In this document: positions 52,612-60,465 of the stretch, one piece after another
Layout: the number at the start of each line of letters is the position of its first letter
Position numbering within the stretch: position 1 is the first letter of the stretch
NCBI GenBank assembly: GCA_001804805.1
Contig: MHBH01000068.1
Coordinates: 1-64,000, forward strand
Reading direction: 5' to 3'
Length of the DNA: 64,000 nucleotides
From: Lentisphaerae bacterium GWF2_49_21
Lineage (GTDB): Bacteria > Verrucomicrobiota > Lentisphaeria > Victivallales > GWF2-50-93
Notes under the pieces: generated by a model
Database searches by the model: none
Seen by the model: the letters and a program-made list of their open reading frames with translations, nothing else
Told to the model about the DNA's origin: nothing
Position numbers and translations under genes: made by a program

Positions 52612-53040
52612 AAAGGCATGAAAAACGTTCGGCACTGACCCCGTTCGGTTCCGCTCCGACGAGCTGCTTGCGGCCCATTCTCGCGGAGAAACGACTATTA
52701 AAACGCTCGAAAACACCCTACTTTGGGTGTCTCTGAAATGAGGTAGAATTAGGCAAGAAAACACGGCAGGAGGAGTGAAAGTGTGCAACTTTCACGAACC
52801 CGGTTTTATTTCATAAAACTTTCGGGTTCCTTTCCGCGACGAAAGCCGGGGCTTTCTGCTGCAAAAACGAAATGAACCTTGAAGGAATTAAGAAATCTTT
52901 TTAAAACTTAACCTGAAGTGTTTTCTTCAAAAAGGTGACGTACAGTATTTTTCGCACATTTTGAAAGACAGGCCCCCGATTTGTTGTCAAGTTAATATTG
53001 CTTAAGTAGAAACAAACAACAAACAGAAGGACCATAGATT
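52612..53040. other. Non-coding region with three successive hairpins
   Basis: This 429-base spacer contains ACACCC-n6-GGGTGT at 52713-52730, which may end the fic transcript. It is followed by the hairpin series 52775-52856 described separately. The last 180 bases are AT-rich and presumably hold the promoter of the small gene at 53041 (AGAAGGA ribosome site). I see no further gene. Confidence 0.5.
52775..52856 (+). repeat. Structured repeat block (three hairpins)
   Basis: GTGAAAGT-gtgca-ACTTTCAC (52775-52795) is perfect. GAACCCG-GTTTTAT-ttc-ATAAAAC-ttt-CGGGTTC spans 52796-52829. GAAAGCC-gg-GGCTTTC (52841-52856) is perfect. TTTCCGCGAC sits before the last one and also occurs in the block upstream of fic. 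Confidence 0.6.
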
Positions 53041-53265
53041 ATGAGTACCACTGGAAGTGACGTTGGGCAAGTCAAAGAGCTTAAAATGATGAAGGTTGAT
53101 GAGACGGCCGTGAAGGAGCACATCGCCAAGATAGTTTTTGGTGGAGGAGACGTTGAACCAGCTTCTGCAGGACAGAGATGTACGACCTGGACTATATCCT
53201 TCCCGGTAAATCCTATTCATGCAACAGTATATTCCTGCTCCGATGCAACACCCTTTAAAACGTAA
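53041..53265 (+). CDS. Small protein of unknown function, possible secreted peptide
   Basis: This 74-residue protein has a charged N-terminal half (MSTTGSDVGQVKELKMMKVD) and then KIVFGGGDVEPASAGQRC. It ends in a Cys/Ser/Thr-rich tail (CTTWTISFPVNPIHATVYSC). The layout recalls leader plus double-glycine plus core peptides, but no maturation or export genes adjoin, so this is only a possibility. AGAAGGA precedes the ATG by about 10 bases. Its last 49 bases overlap the end of the convergent membrane-protein gene. Confidence 0.5.
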   Translation: MSTTGSDVGQVKELKMMKVDETAVKEHIAKIVFGGGDVEPASAGQRCTTWTISFPVNPIHATVYSCSDATPFKT

Positions 53266-53543
53266 AAATAATAGTAAAAAGGGAAAACAAATATATTTCC
53301 GATGACAAAAAGCAACGCCCACATAATTTTTCTATTCATAGGTATTTTGTTATAAGCAAACAAATGGATAAACATAGTCAAATAGGTTAGGACGGTAAAG
53401 CCGATAACAACCACATGCATAATTGCCATGAACTTATATGGAACCCTCTGGAAGAAAAACAGAAAGATTGCAATGAACATAATGATGTACAAAAGAGGAA
53501 TTGCGACCAACGCTCCGATTAGCCATTTTTTATATTTTTTCAT
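53217..53543 (-). CDS. Small membrane protein, three transmembrane segments
   Basis: This 108-residue protein begins MKKYKKWLIGALVAIPLLYI. Hydrophobic segments lie at about 7-32, 40-63 and 73-95 (IMWALLFVIGNIFVFPFYYY). AGGGA lies 7 bases before the ATG. No family recognised. It is oriented toward the small peptide gene 53041 and overlaps its 3' end. An immunity or partner function for that peptide is conceivable but rests only on position. Confidence 0.65.
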   Translation of the reverse strand: MKKYKKWLIGALVAIPLLYIIMFIAIFLFFFQRVPYKFMAIMHVVVIGFTVLTYLTMFIHLFAYNKIPMNRKIMWALLFVIGNIFVFPFYYYFYVLKGVASEQEYTVA

Positions 53544-53554
53544 ACCAGTCCCTA

Positions 53555-53764
53555 TTAGTTAATTTTGCAGCAGCAATTAGCTTCAATTACATAAGTGTCG
53601 CTATACCGTGTTTTATCCTTACCCCAGCTCCAACCAAGATCAATAGACCAAGGGCCAATTCCGGGGTTTAATCCGATTGACCATCTTTCTATAATGTTAT
53701 ATTTAACTGATTTTTTCAGAATTTGTCCAATATAACCAGGCGGACAGCTTTCTGTCTCATCCAA
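53555..53764 (-). CDS. Small protein of unknown function, possibly decayed
   Basis: 69 residues from a TTG (LDETESCPPGYIGQILKKSV) end in a Trp/Gly-rich and Cys-rich stretch (WSIGLNPGIGPWSIDLGWSW, NCCCKIN). The frame stays open upstream to 53854 (GISFCPAGSSISRIEHTT) without an ATG. This, together with a neighbouring frame reading NCPFCPLISLGHLPHIP, suggests a frameshifted longer protein. No family recognised. It lies just upstream of the 3-TM gene on the same strand. Confidence 0.4.
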   Translation of the reverse strand: MDETESCPPGYIGQILKKSVKYNIIERWSIGLNPGIGPWSIDLGWSWGKDKTRYSDTYVIEANCCCKIN

Positions 53765-53882
53765 TGTAGTATGCTCAATCCTTGAAATGGAAGATCCAGC
53801 AGGACAGAAAGATATCCCCAGACTATGGGATATGCGGCAAATGCCCCAGGGAAATCAAAGGACAGAATGGGCAATTCAAATA

Positions 53883-54465
53883 TCATGACAACTTGCGGGG
53901 CAATCTGTAGTTGATTTTTATCCCACACCTTTTCCTGGCTTTTACCCAGCTTCCATTCCCTAGTTTTTTCATGCCAGAGGCAAGCAGATATTGATATTTC
54001 CTCCTCATGTTGGGATACGCGAGGTCAATTTTTCTGCGATAGAGCTCCAGGATTTCCCTCTTCACATCAGATCTGCTCATCTTCCTCCTCAGTCTAATTC
54101 CGTCATAATCAATACCAGCTGCCTTGACAGCAGAACCCCAGTTCTTGAACCTCTTTACTGTCGCCATATACAAGGGCTTGTTATTTTTCTGGATATAATT
54201 GGAGTTCAATGACTGCTTTGCCTTATGAGCCATTCTTATTTCCTTTACGATTTTCCTGACAAGTCCACTTGCGATATTTACATATCTTGCCGTAATCAAG
54301 GCCGCAGGCTTCAATCGCAGCCCCCCATGAGCCAAGAACCCGTTCGGCTGCCGCATAAACAGCAGGATAGCTTGAGGCATAATAATGTGCATTGAGGGGT
54401 TTCCGCCCATGTCTTGACAGGATATGGTTTATTATCGACTTCGCATCCCATTTTCGCTTGAACAT
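53883..54465 (-). pseudogene. Homing-endonuclease-associated-repeat (HNH-repeat) protein, frameshifted
   Basis: From ATG 54465 the frame gives MFKRKWDAKSIINHILSRHG, then RVLGSWGAAIEACGLDYGKI and stops at 54223 in the tail WTCQENRKG. In another frame, from about 54260, the protein goes on with VRKIVKEIRMAHKAKQSLNS, FKNWGSAVKAAGIDYDGIRL, SDVKREILELYRRK and GNGSWVKARKRCGIKINYRL to 53883. Each unit has the W...I..I / GSW..A..A.GIDY pattern of the repeats found beside homing endonucleases; three copies are visible. One single-base indel near 54256-54262 would restore a protein of about 194 residues. It probably bound DNA. Confidence 0.65.
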
Positions 54466-54493
54466 TTTTATTCCAGTCCTTGTATGGTTTAAT

Positions 54494-54626
54494 GTAAATT
54501 ACAGCGGTAATAAAGCACTTCCCCAAGGCATTTCAATCTTTCGGTATTCCTTGCCTTTTCATGATAAGAATGGTATCTTGAGCCAATGTTCAGTCATAGC
54601 TGTCCTCTCACAAGTAAATTACAGCG
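54494..54626. repeat. Two 13-base direct repeats between divergent genes
   Basis: GTAAATTACAGCG occurs at 54494-54506 and again at 54614-54626, exactly 120 bases apart. They lie between the divergent HNH-repeat gene and the gene at 54648. GTAAATTAC is itself near-palindromic, so they may be operator sites. Confidence 0.5.
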
Positions 54627-54647
54627 ATTGCAAAATGGAGGTGGAAG

Positions 54648-54929
54648 ATGAAAAAAGGAACAACGTCCAAAAAGAACATTGACAAGTCTTCGCAGGTGCT
54701 TGTTTACAACAAAGAGGAAAACCTCAGTAGACTGTCAAGGATAAGTATCTTAAAGGACTTTGTCAAAGAAAACAACGGGAATTGGGATCATCAGAAGTGG
54801 CTTGAGCTATGCGATAGTATTGAAAAAAGTGGTTACGTCCCAGTTGATTTTGACCAGGTCGGGCTTCTGCTTGAGCAGGAAAAAGCTGAATTCAATCTTT
54901 CCAAGCCATCCTGTGATTCATGCCAATAA
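54648..54929 (+). CDS. Small hypothetical protein
   Basis: This 93-residue, mostly helical and charged protein includes SRISILKDFVKENNGNWDHQ, KWLELCDSIEKSGYVPVDF and FNLSKPSCDSCQ at the end. GGAGG lies 7 bases before the ATG. Its 3' end overlaps the next gene by 10 bases, suggesting coupled expression with the zinc-ribbon protein. Family unknown. Confidence 0.6.
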   Translation: MKKGTTSKKNIDKSSQVLVYNKEENLSRLSRISILKDFVKENNGNWDHQKWLELCDSIEKSGYVPVDFDQVGLLLEQEKAEFNLSKPSCDSCQ

Positions 54930-55135
54930 AGCTGTCTGAACACGTAGGCGATTCTACTGAGACCACTCCTATTCCTGTATCGGACATTGGAAGGAAGACA
55001 ATCCCTGTCATATGTCCTTGGTGCAACAAACTTTTCAGAGTGGCGAAATGGGATATCAAGGATGGCGCTAAAACATCTCCAACTCATGGAATTTGCCCTG
55101 ACTGCTTAAGGAAGATAAAAAAAGATACATATTGA
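54920..55135 (+). CDS. Small zinc-ribbon protein
   Basis: This 71-residue protein has two Cys pairs: ICPWCNKLFRVAKWDIKDG and then HGICPDCLRKIKK. They form a C-x2-C...C-x2-C zinc ribbon over residues about 32-65. The N-terminal 30 residues look unstructured. It is probably a nucleic-acid- or protein-binding accessory factor. Overlaps the upstream gene and precedes the pRiA4b-type gene by 60 bases. Confidence 0.55.
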   Translation: MPIKLSEHVGDSTETTPIPVSDIGRKTIPVICPWCNKLFRVAKWDIKDGAKTSPTHGICPDCLRKIKKDTY

Positions 55136-55195
55136 GCTTGATTTCATCTGTCATTTAGCCGTCTTTCCCTTTTGAAAAATGAAAGGAGCCGAATT

Positions 55196-55852
55196 GTGCC
55201 AAAGAAAATGTCAATGACCTCGAATACCGGAACCTGCAATCTTTGCGAAGGAGTGTTTTCCCAAAAGGAAATATTGAAGCATGTCCGTGATTGCGCGACT
55301 TCAAAATGCGCCGGGCAGAAACAGGAAAAGATGTTTCTTGTCAATGTGAACAGCAGCGGCTTCTGGCTTTATATCGCTGCAAGCGAGAATGCAAAACTTA
55401 GCGACCTCGACAGTTTTCTCAGGCGAATCTGGCTTGAATGCTGCGGTCATCTTAGCGCGTTTAGGATAGGGGGCTCTTCATATCAGTCTGGTACATCAGA
55501 CGTGACATCCAGTAAATCCATGAACTTCATTTTGAAGGATGTGCTTCATCCTGGAACTAGATTCGAGCATGAATATGATTTTGGTTCAACGACGTATCTG
55601 GCTCTTGCAGTGGAGGATTTCATTCAACTCCCTGCCGACAAGTCGAGAATCCTTCTTCTGTCCAGAAACAACATGCAGGACATCCCGTGTGGAGTCTGCG
55701 GAAAGAAGGCAACTCAAATTTGCGTTTTCTGTTTTGGGAACAAGAGCAACTGTTTCTGCGAGAAATGTTCAGAAGGGCATGACTGCGGGGAGGACGGTCT
55801 TTTGCCGATTGTGAATTCCCCCAGATGCGGAGTCTGCGGATATACCGGGTAA
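55196..55852 (+). CDS. pRiA4b ORF-3-like protein with zinc motifs
   Basis: A 218-residue protein. An N-terminal C2H2-type finger (CNLCEGVFSQKEILKHVRDC) is followed by the pRiA4b ORF-3/IS1096 TnpR-like domain: LDSFLRRIWLECCGHLSAF and GTRFEHEYDFGSTTYLALAV at about 70-150. Two cysteine clusters follow (IPCGVCGKKATQICVFC, CFCEKCSEGHDCGEDG), ending CGVCGYTG. I start at GTG 55196, since AAAGGAG lies 7 bases before it. The domain is common on plasmids and mobile elements; its biochemical role is not established. Confidence 0.75.
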   Translation: MPKKMSMTSNTGTCNLCEGVFSQKEILKHVRDCATSKCAGQKQEKMFLVNVNSSGFWLYIAASENAKLSDLDSFLRRIWLECCGHLSAFRIGGSSYQSGTSDVTSSKSMNFILKDVLHPGTRFEHEYDFGSTTYLALAVEDFIQLPADKSRILLLSRNNMQDIPCGVCGKKATQICVFCFGNKSNCFCEKCSEGHDCGEDGLLPIVNSPRCGVCGYTG

Positions 55853-56003
55853 CGGAAAGGGTTGTATGCTTATTGTATGTGTATGTTGTAGAATGCAGAC
55901 ATGGACACAGAGTCTCCGGAAGAGCCATTTAGCCTCATTGCTTATGCCGATGAGTTGAGGCACTATAGACTTCCAGCCTGTGATTTTTTACTTTGATGTA
56001 GAG

Positions 56004-56182
56004 TTCGCCGTCCCGGCGAAGAATCTTAATTCCTCAGTAGGTACGGCCTTTAGGCTGTACCAGAAATTTTGCAATTTTAAGAACTAAGAATGGTACAGGC
56101 TAAAGCCCGTACCTACTAGCGTCTCAGCGAAGAGTCTTGTTCTTGGACGAGTGCTTTCTTACTCCTTGCCCGTGACGGGCAA
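56004..56182. repeat. Cluster of intergenic palindromes
   Basis: TTCGCCG-tcc-CGGCGAA is at 56004-56020. A 27-base inverted pair starts AGTAGGTACGGCCTTTAGGC (56036-56062) and faces 56091-56117 with 25 of 27 bases complementary. TTGCCCG-tga-CGGGCAA is at 56166-56182. No gene lies here. They resemble the degenerate hairpin repeats that fill gaps in PVC-group genomes. Confidence 0.65.
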
Positions 56183-56198
56183 CCCTACATTTTCCGAC

Positions 56199-57089
56199 TC
56201 ACCGAAAGTGCAATTCAGCCCAAACCGGGAAATGGTCGGACGGCCACACGTCCCCTTCGTGATCGTAAATCACCTCAGCCCGCGAAACGCTGAAGGCGCC
56301 TTTGCTGCACAGCAGATAGTCGATGCGTGCTTTACCCTTGCCGCTGAAGTTGTGGAAACTGAAACCGTCCTCTCCGGGATGGGCCAATCCCCAAGCGTCT
56401 TCCAAGGCCAACGGCCTTTCCTTATCAAGCATCCAGGCCAGTCCCTTGCCGTTCGGTGACGAGTTGAAATCACCCATCACGATCACAGGCTCGTTCATAT
56501 GGGTTCTCTGGGCCATGCGCTGCTGAAGCAAGGCGCCCGCCCGGAGATGGAAGTCCTCGCTGAAATCCAAATGACTGTTGTAGATGTAAAAGCCCCGCCC
56601 AGTCTCCTTGTCGATCAGCCTGGCCCAGGTGCAGATGCGCACCCATTTGTTGCCCCAGTGGGTGCTGCCCGGCTCTTCAGGAGTGTCGGAATACCAGAAG
56701 GTACCGGTCTGGCCCTGGTCGAGATCCCAGCGCTGCTTGAGGTAAAAGACCGTACAGCTTTCTCCGCCCTTGTCTTTTTCCCTGCCCAGTCCGAAGGCGG
56801 CGTAATCTTTTGTGGACGCCAGCAGGTCATCCCGTTGCTGCAGCACCATCTCCTGGAATCCCACTACATCTGGCTGGCGTGAAGTCAATACCCGGGCCGC
56901 AACATCCCGGCGGCGTTCCCAACTTTTATCTCCCGAATCCGCCGGAACGCGGACATTGAAAGTCATCGCCTTGATCGTCAAGCCCTGCCCGACCGCAGCG
57001 TCGCTCTTCAGATCTCCCGGAGATGGATGACAACCGGCGATAAGCACCAGGGATCCAAGCAGGGAAATTACGTTCGTGCCAATGCGCAT
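56199..57089 (-). CDS. Lipoprotein endonuclease/exonuclease/phosphatase-family hydrolase
   Basis: This 296-residue protein has a lipobox (LGSLVLIAGC) after MRIGTNVI, then the EEP fold: TIKAMTFNVRVPAD, DVVGFQEMVLQQRDDL (metal-binding Glu), YIYNSHLDFSEDFHLRAG, PVIVMGDFNSSPNGKG (Asp/Asn pair), RIDYLLCSKG and the closing VWPSDHFPVWAEL (Asp-His). It probably cleaves phosphodiesters or sphingomyelin-like phospholipids, or nucleic acid, outside the cytoplasm. Start chosen at ATG 57089 with AAGGATG upstream; earlier in-frame starts would bury the lipobox too far in. Confidence 0.85.
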   Translation of the reverse strand: MRIGTNVISLLGSLVLIAGCHPSPGDLKSDAAVGQGLTIKAMTFNVRVPADSGDKSWERRRDVAARVLTSRQPDVVGFQEMVLQQRDDLLASTKDYAAFGLGREKDKGGESCTVFYLKQRWDLDQGQTGTFWYSDTPEEPGSTHWGNKWVRICTWARLIDKETGRGFYIYNSHLDFSEDFHLRAGALLQQRMAQRTHMNEPVIVMGDFNSSPNGKGLAWMLDKERPLALEDAWGLAHPGEDGFSFHNFSGKGKARIDYLLCSKGAFSVSRAEVIYDHEGDVWPSDHFPVWAELHFR

Positions 57090-57294
57090 AGTGAAACATC
57101 CTTTATAAATATTTTTTTCTTTCCTGCATGACTGAATAGAGCGCAAGAAAACCAAGACCAAAGCCCAGTCCCAAAGCAACAACACCGTAAACCTGAGATT
57201 TCCCCTTTGAAATATATTTTTCATTTGTACTACCGTCTGAACTAATATATCATATAATCATAATATTATCTTTAATTCGTTAACAGGCAAATCC

Positions 57295-57483
57295 ATGAAA
57301 ACGCCCTCTTATAAATGCACAAATACCCTCAGCAAGCTGAGAACTACACATGTAACACCGCTAAAAACCAAGGTCAATCCCGTATGGGGTTCCCTCAAAG
57401 GCAAATTGGTTTACATCTCACCAAGTTTTGACAAGCCACTCGGTGACAAAGAATGGACGAACATAAATAAAGCGAATCAATGA
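57295..57483 (+). CDS. Small antitoxin-like protein (DUF2281-like tail), no toxin partner
   Basis: This 62-residue frame has the C-terminal half VWGSLKGKLVYISPSFDKPL then GDKEW. It resembles the G-S-x-K-G-x-(IV)-x-(I)-x-x-x-F-D-x-P-L end of VapB-like DUF2281 antitoxins. The usual N-terminal DNA-binding part is not recognisable and no PIN-domain toxin follows, so this may be an orphan or decayed antitoxin. The ribosome site is weak. The next 215 bases hold only hairpin repeats. Confidence 0.4.
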   Translation: MKTPSYKCTNTLSKLRTTHVTPLKTKVNPVWGSLKGKLVYISPSFDKPLGDKEWTNINKANQ

Positions 57484-57590
57484 TTTATTGATGATCCGAA
57501 GCGAATCACATGGAGTGCTGAAGCGAAGGTCTTACGGAGATTCAGCTTTTCTTGAGGCGAAAGAATATAGACGTCATTAATAACCAATAA

Positions 57591-57667
57591 CCGGCAATCT
57601 GGCGCTTGCCGGAAAACAAAGCGGCATCTACGCTGCCGCACTCCAAGGTCAGGTCAGAGCACCTGAC
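57591..57667. repeat. Cluster of three perfect short hairpins
   Basis: CCGGCAA-n8-TTGCCGG (57591-57612), GCGGCA-tctacgc-TGCCGC (57621-57639) and GTCAGGT-cagagc-ACCTGAC (57648-57667). They lie after the antitoxin-like ORF and downstream of the minus-strand UroD-family gene. Same general style as the clusters at 56004 and 61701. Confidence 0.65.
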
Positions 57668-57700
57668 AAAATAAAACCAAGATAAGATTCCCCAGGGGAT

Positions 57701-58774
57701 TTAGTGCACCGACTCGTACATCCTCTCAAATTCTTCAGGAGTGCCGCTCGTCATTATGTAGATCCCGTCCCTGCCGATCTTGTCGAGAATGGATTTCAAA
57801 TCATCCGGATTGACACCGATGATCTGCACTGATTTTCCAGCACCGATTATCTTTTTGTAGAGTTCGAACCAGCGAGGGTGGCCTCCTGGTTCGATGCCTG
57901 CCTGAGGCGTCCATTCAATTGCATCGAGTTCTTCGATCGCAAGAAGTGCATCGAGATGGCACATGGCCTGAGTACCGTCGAGATGATAGAGCGAATAGTC
58001 AAGCCATTTGCATTGTTCCGTCAGGCATGGCACGACAAACTCCTTGAACATTTCCGGTGAGAACATTGCAGAGGCGTCGCACTGCACCTTGGCGGTCTTG
58101 CCCGCGCCCCAGATGCGGAATGCGGCCCATGAGGAACTGCCGTCCTCAAGCTTGATGATGTCATATATGCGCTGATATGCCTCGAACCAGACCTGGTTGA
58201 TCTCCCGGACCTTCTGCTTGACCCAATCGGGCCTTTCAATCATGTCAAACATGAGTGTCTGCGGATCTCGCAGAGATGAAAGAACATCGACGTTCTCGAT
58301 GAGGTCGGGGGCGGCTGTCATGTATTTACCCTTGCCAAGCTTCACGCATTCCTTCATGGTCTGCTCCGTAAGCTTCCACCATTTGTTCTGCGGATCTAAC
58401 TTTAGCGGAGGGAGCTTTTCCGGCTCGGGTTCATTCATCATGCAAGGTTCGAACCAGACAGTCTCCTTGGAGATTCCGGGTTCGCTGCCTATGAATGTCG
58501 CCAGGGAGCCCGGACCGAAACTGGTATCGCTGACAGGAAGTATGTCGGCACCGTAATAACCTTCGGATACCCGGAAATGGTTCACCTGCGCGCGATGGAC
58601 AGGATCCAGATAGTATTTGTTGATGTCAGGAGCTTCCACCTTCCTGACTTTTTCCACGGGACGCGCAGCCTTCGGAGCACCCCATGAACTGATGATTACT
58701 CCCTTGCGGTTCCAGAAATTGTTGAAATTCCTCTTCGTATCCTCCCAGTTCGGCTTCCATGAAATTTCAGACAT
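57701..58774 (-). CDS. Uroporphyrinogen-decarboxylase-superfamily protein (corrinoid methyltransferase-like)
   Basis: This 357-residue protein begins SWKPNWEDTKRNFNNFWNRK. FGPGSLATFIGSEPGISKET, DLIENVDVLSSLRDPQTLMF, VPCLTEQCKWLDYSLYHLDG, IEWTPQAGIEPGGHPRW and the closing MTSGTPEEFERMYESV fit the UroD superfamily. They lack the N-terminal arginines typical of true HemE. Members like this usually serve methyl transfer with corrinoid proteins, but no corrinoid protein gene adjoins. It is divergent from the MurC-type gene. A fragment of another superfamily member is at 373. Confidence 0.78.
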   Translation of the reverse strand: MSEISWKPNWEDTKRNFNNFWNRKGVIISSWGAPKAARPVEKVRKVEAPDINKYYLDPVHRAQVNHFRVSEGYYGADILPVSDTSFGPGSLATFIGSEPGISKETVWFEPCMMNEPEPEKLPPLKLDPQNKWWKLTEQTMKECVKLGKGKYMTAAPDLIENVDVLSSLRDPQTLMFDMIERPDWVKQKVREINQVWFEAYQRIYDIIKLEDGSSSWAAFRIWGAGKTAKVQCDASAMFSPEMFKEFVVPCLTEQCKWLDYSLYHLDGTQAMCHLDALLAIEELDAIEWTPQAGIEPGGHPRWFELYKKIIGAGKSVQIIGVNPDDLKSILDKIGRDGIYIMTSGTPEEFERMYESVH

Positions 58775-58858
58775 ATATCTCCCCTATGATTTAATTTTGG
58801 GAATAAAGCTATAAAATATATCGAATCATTTGCAACACAAGGACTATTTTAAAGGAGT

Positions 58859-58936
58859 GCGGGGTTTCCCTGGCCGAAAGGCACGGGCAGGCCAACCCGC
58901 GATTTTTTAATTAATTGGCGGGCTAGAAAGCCCACC
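58859..58936. repeat. Intergenic hairpins before the MurC-type gene
   Basis: An imperfect stem runs from GCGGGGTTTCCC to the facing AACCCGC and is followed by GATTTTTT (58901-58908), so it could terminate read-through on the plus strand. GGGCT-agaa-AGCCC (58920-58933) lies 16 bases before the start codon. The gene has no clear Shine-Dalgarno sequence. Confidence 0.45.
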
Positions 58937-58948
58937 TTACTCAATACA

Positions 58949-60346
58949 ATGAAAATTCCATCAAAAATTCATTTCGCAGGCGTCGGGGGGATCGGCATGA
59001 GCGGCCTCGCCCAGATGCTCAAATGGCTCGGTTGCAATGTCAGCGGCAGCGACCGCGACATGGCAAAGCCTGAAAATGAAAGAATAATCAACTCTCTCAG
59101 GAAATGCGGAATATCTCTTTTCCCGCAGGACGGATCATACATTAAAGACGGCAAGCCGGATTTCATCGTATATTCCACCGCCATCGAAAAGGACAATCCT
59201 GATTTCAAAGTTGCCGAGGATGTCCCGAAGATCCACAGGGCCGAGGCTTTGGCCGCAGCAATCCTTACTATGAAGAATGTAATTTCTGTAGCTGTCACAG
59301 GCACCTGCGGAAAGACCACTGTTACCTCCTGGCTAGCGGAAACACTCGTCAGGATGGGACAGGATCCCATCATGCTCTCCGGTGGTCTCGTCAACAGCTT
59401 TTCAACTGCGAAATTCGCAGGAAACTTCCGTCCGGGAAAAGGAAAATACTTCATCTATGAGGCTGACGAGAGCGACAAGAGCCTCCTTGCGTTCAAACCT
59501 GATTACTCCTTGATATTGAACATAGGCAACGACCATTATCCGATCAGCGAGCTCGCCAAGGTCTTCAGGAAATTCATCACCAGCACTTCCAAAGGCATCG
59601 TCATGGATGAGTCGGTAAAACAGAGCATCGGCAGCTTTGCCTGCGGTACGACTGCCTGTATAGTTTTCGGATCTGAGAAATCAAACGACTGGCGTCTTCT
59701 CTCCTATAAAATCCAAAAAGGTTCGCCCGTCGCAGAAATCATAAAAACAGGAAAGCCAATCAGGATGTCACTGCCCTCGCCCGGACAGCATACTGCCATG
59801 AATGCGGCCTCCATCCTTGCCGCACTCGACATTCTCGGGTTATACAAGGAAGGCTGCGAAAAGCACATTTCCTCATTTGGAGGTGTCTGGAGGCGTTTCA
59901 ATATAAAAGGCAGGCTTCCGTCCGGAGCGCTGGTGATAGACGACTATGCTCACAATCCCGAGAAGATAGCCTCGTGCATCAGGACCGCCCGTGAAATTAC
60001 AAAAGGAAAAGTCTTCGCCGTTTTCCAGCCGCACGGATTCGGTCCGCTGAAATTCATGAAGGATAATCTTTTCGAGGAGCTCGAAAAGATTATAAGTGAA
60101 GAAGATGAATTCATATTCCTACCTGTGTTTTATGCAGGAGGATCTACGACCTTCAGCCCAAGCTCGGAAGAGGTCGCCAGTGAGTACAGCAAAAAGAGCA
60201 GGAAGGAATATCTTGCCTTCAAGAGCCGTGAAGAGATTGAAAAACATATTGAGGCATCCACGTCTGAAGGAGATACTGTTCTTATAATGGGTGCGCGCGA
60301 CAACTCACTTTCGACCTGGGCAGAGAAGTTAGCAGGCCAAGTTTAA
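58949..60346 (+). CDS. murC: Mur ligase, probable UDP-N-acetylmuramate--L-alanine ligase
   Basis: This 465-residue cytoplasmic protein has an N-terminal UDP-binding domain (KIHFAGVGGIGMSGLAQMLK, CNVSGSDRDMAKP) and a central ATPase domain with P-loop AVTGTCGKTTVTSWL. YEADESDKSLLAFKPDYSL and NIGNDHYPI follow, and the C-terminal domain has FGGVWRRFNIKG and VIDDYAHNPEKI. Length and motifs match MurC; the recycling ligase Mpl is a near relative and cannot be ruled out without a tree. It stands alone between repeats, outside a division/cell-wall cluster. Confidence 0.8.
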   Translation: MKIPSKIHFAGVGGIGMSGLAQMLKWLGCNVSGSDRDMAKPENERIINSLRKCGISLFPQDGSYIKDGKPDFIVYSTAIEKDNPDFKVAEDVPKIHRAEALAAAILTMKNVISVAVTGTCGKTTVTSWLAETLVRMGQDPIMLSGGLVNSFSTAKFAGNFRPGKGKYFIYEADESDKSLLAFKPDYSLILNIGNDHYPISELAKVFRKFITSTSKGIVMDESVKQSIGSFACGTTACIVFGSEKSNDWRLLSYKIQKGSPVAEIIKTGKPIRMSLPSPGQHTAMNAASILAALDILGLYKEGCEKHISSFGGVWRRFNIKGRLPSGALVIDDYAHNPEKIASCIRTAREITKGKVFAVFQPHGFGPLKFMKDNLFEELEKIISEEDEFIFLPVFYAGGSTTFSPSSEEVASEYSKKSRKEYLAFKSREEIEKHIEASTSEGDTVLIMGARDNSLSTWAEKLAGQV

Positions 60347-60413
60347 AATCAGGGTATGGTCAAAATTCCAAGTTCAAACTTCCAAATCTCAAACAAGTTC
60401 CAATATTCAAAAC

Positions 60414-60443
60414 AATAAGGCGCGGGTAATCCCGCGCCTTATT
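60414..60443. terminator. Bidirectional intrinsic terminator
   Basis: A perfect inverted repeat with 13-base arms, AATAAGGCGCGGG and its complement around the loop TAAT. It lies 67 bases after the murC stop and 22 bases after the rplT stop on the other strand. The GC-rich core flanked by A/T tracts suits termination in both directions. Confidence 0.85.
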
Positions 60444-60465
60444 GGATGCAAAAGGTTATAAGCAG

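Noticed and set aside
51592-52856. Integron attC sites around fic
   Set aside because: The hairpins lack the RYYYAAC / GTTRRRY boxes in the right places, and no integrase gene is present.
53041-53265. Confident call of a RiPP precursor
   Set aside because: No modification, protease or transporter gene is adjacent; only sequence style supports it.
56004-56182. CRISPR array
   Set aside because: Inverted, not direct, repeats; no regular spacers and no cas genes in the window.
56151-56882. Plus-strand open frames opposite the lipoprotein hydrolase
   Set aside because: Shadows of the minus-strand EEP-family gene, which has complete catalytic motifs and a lipobox.
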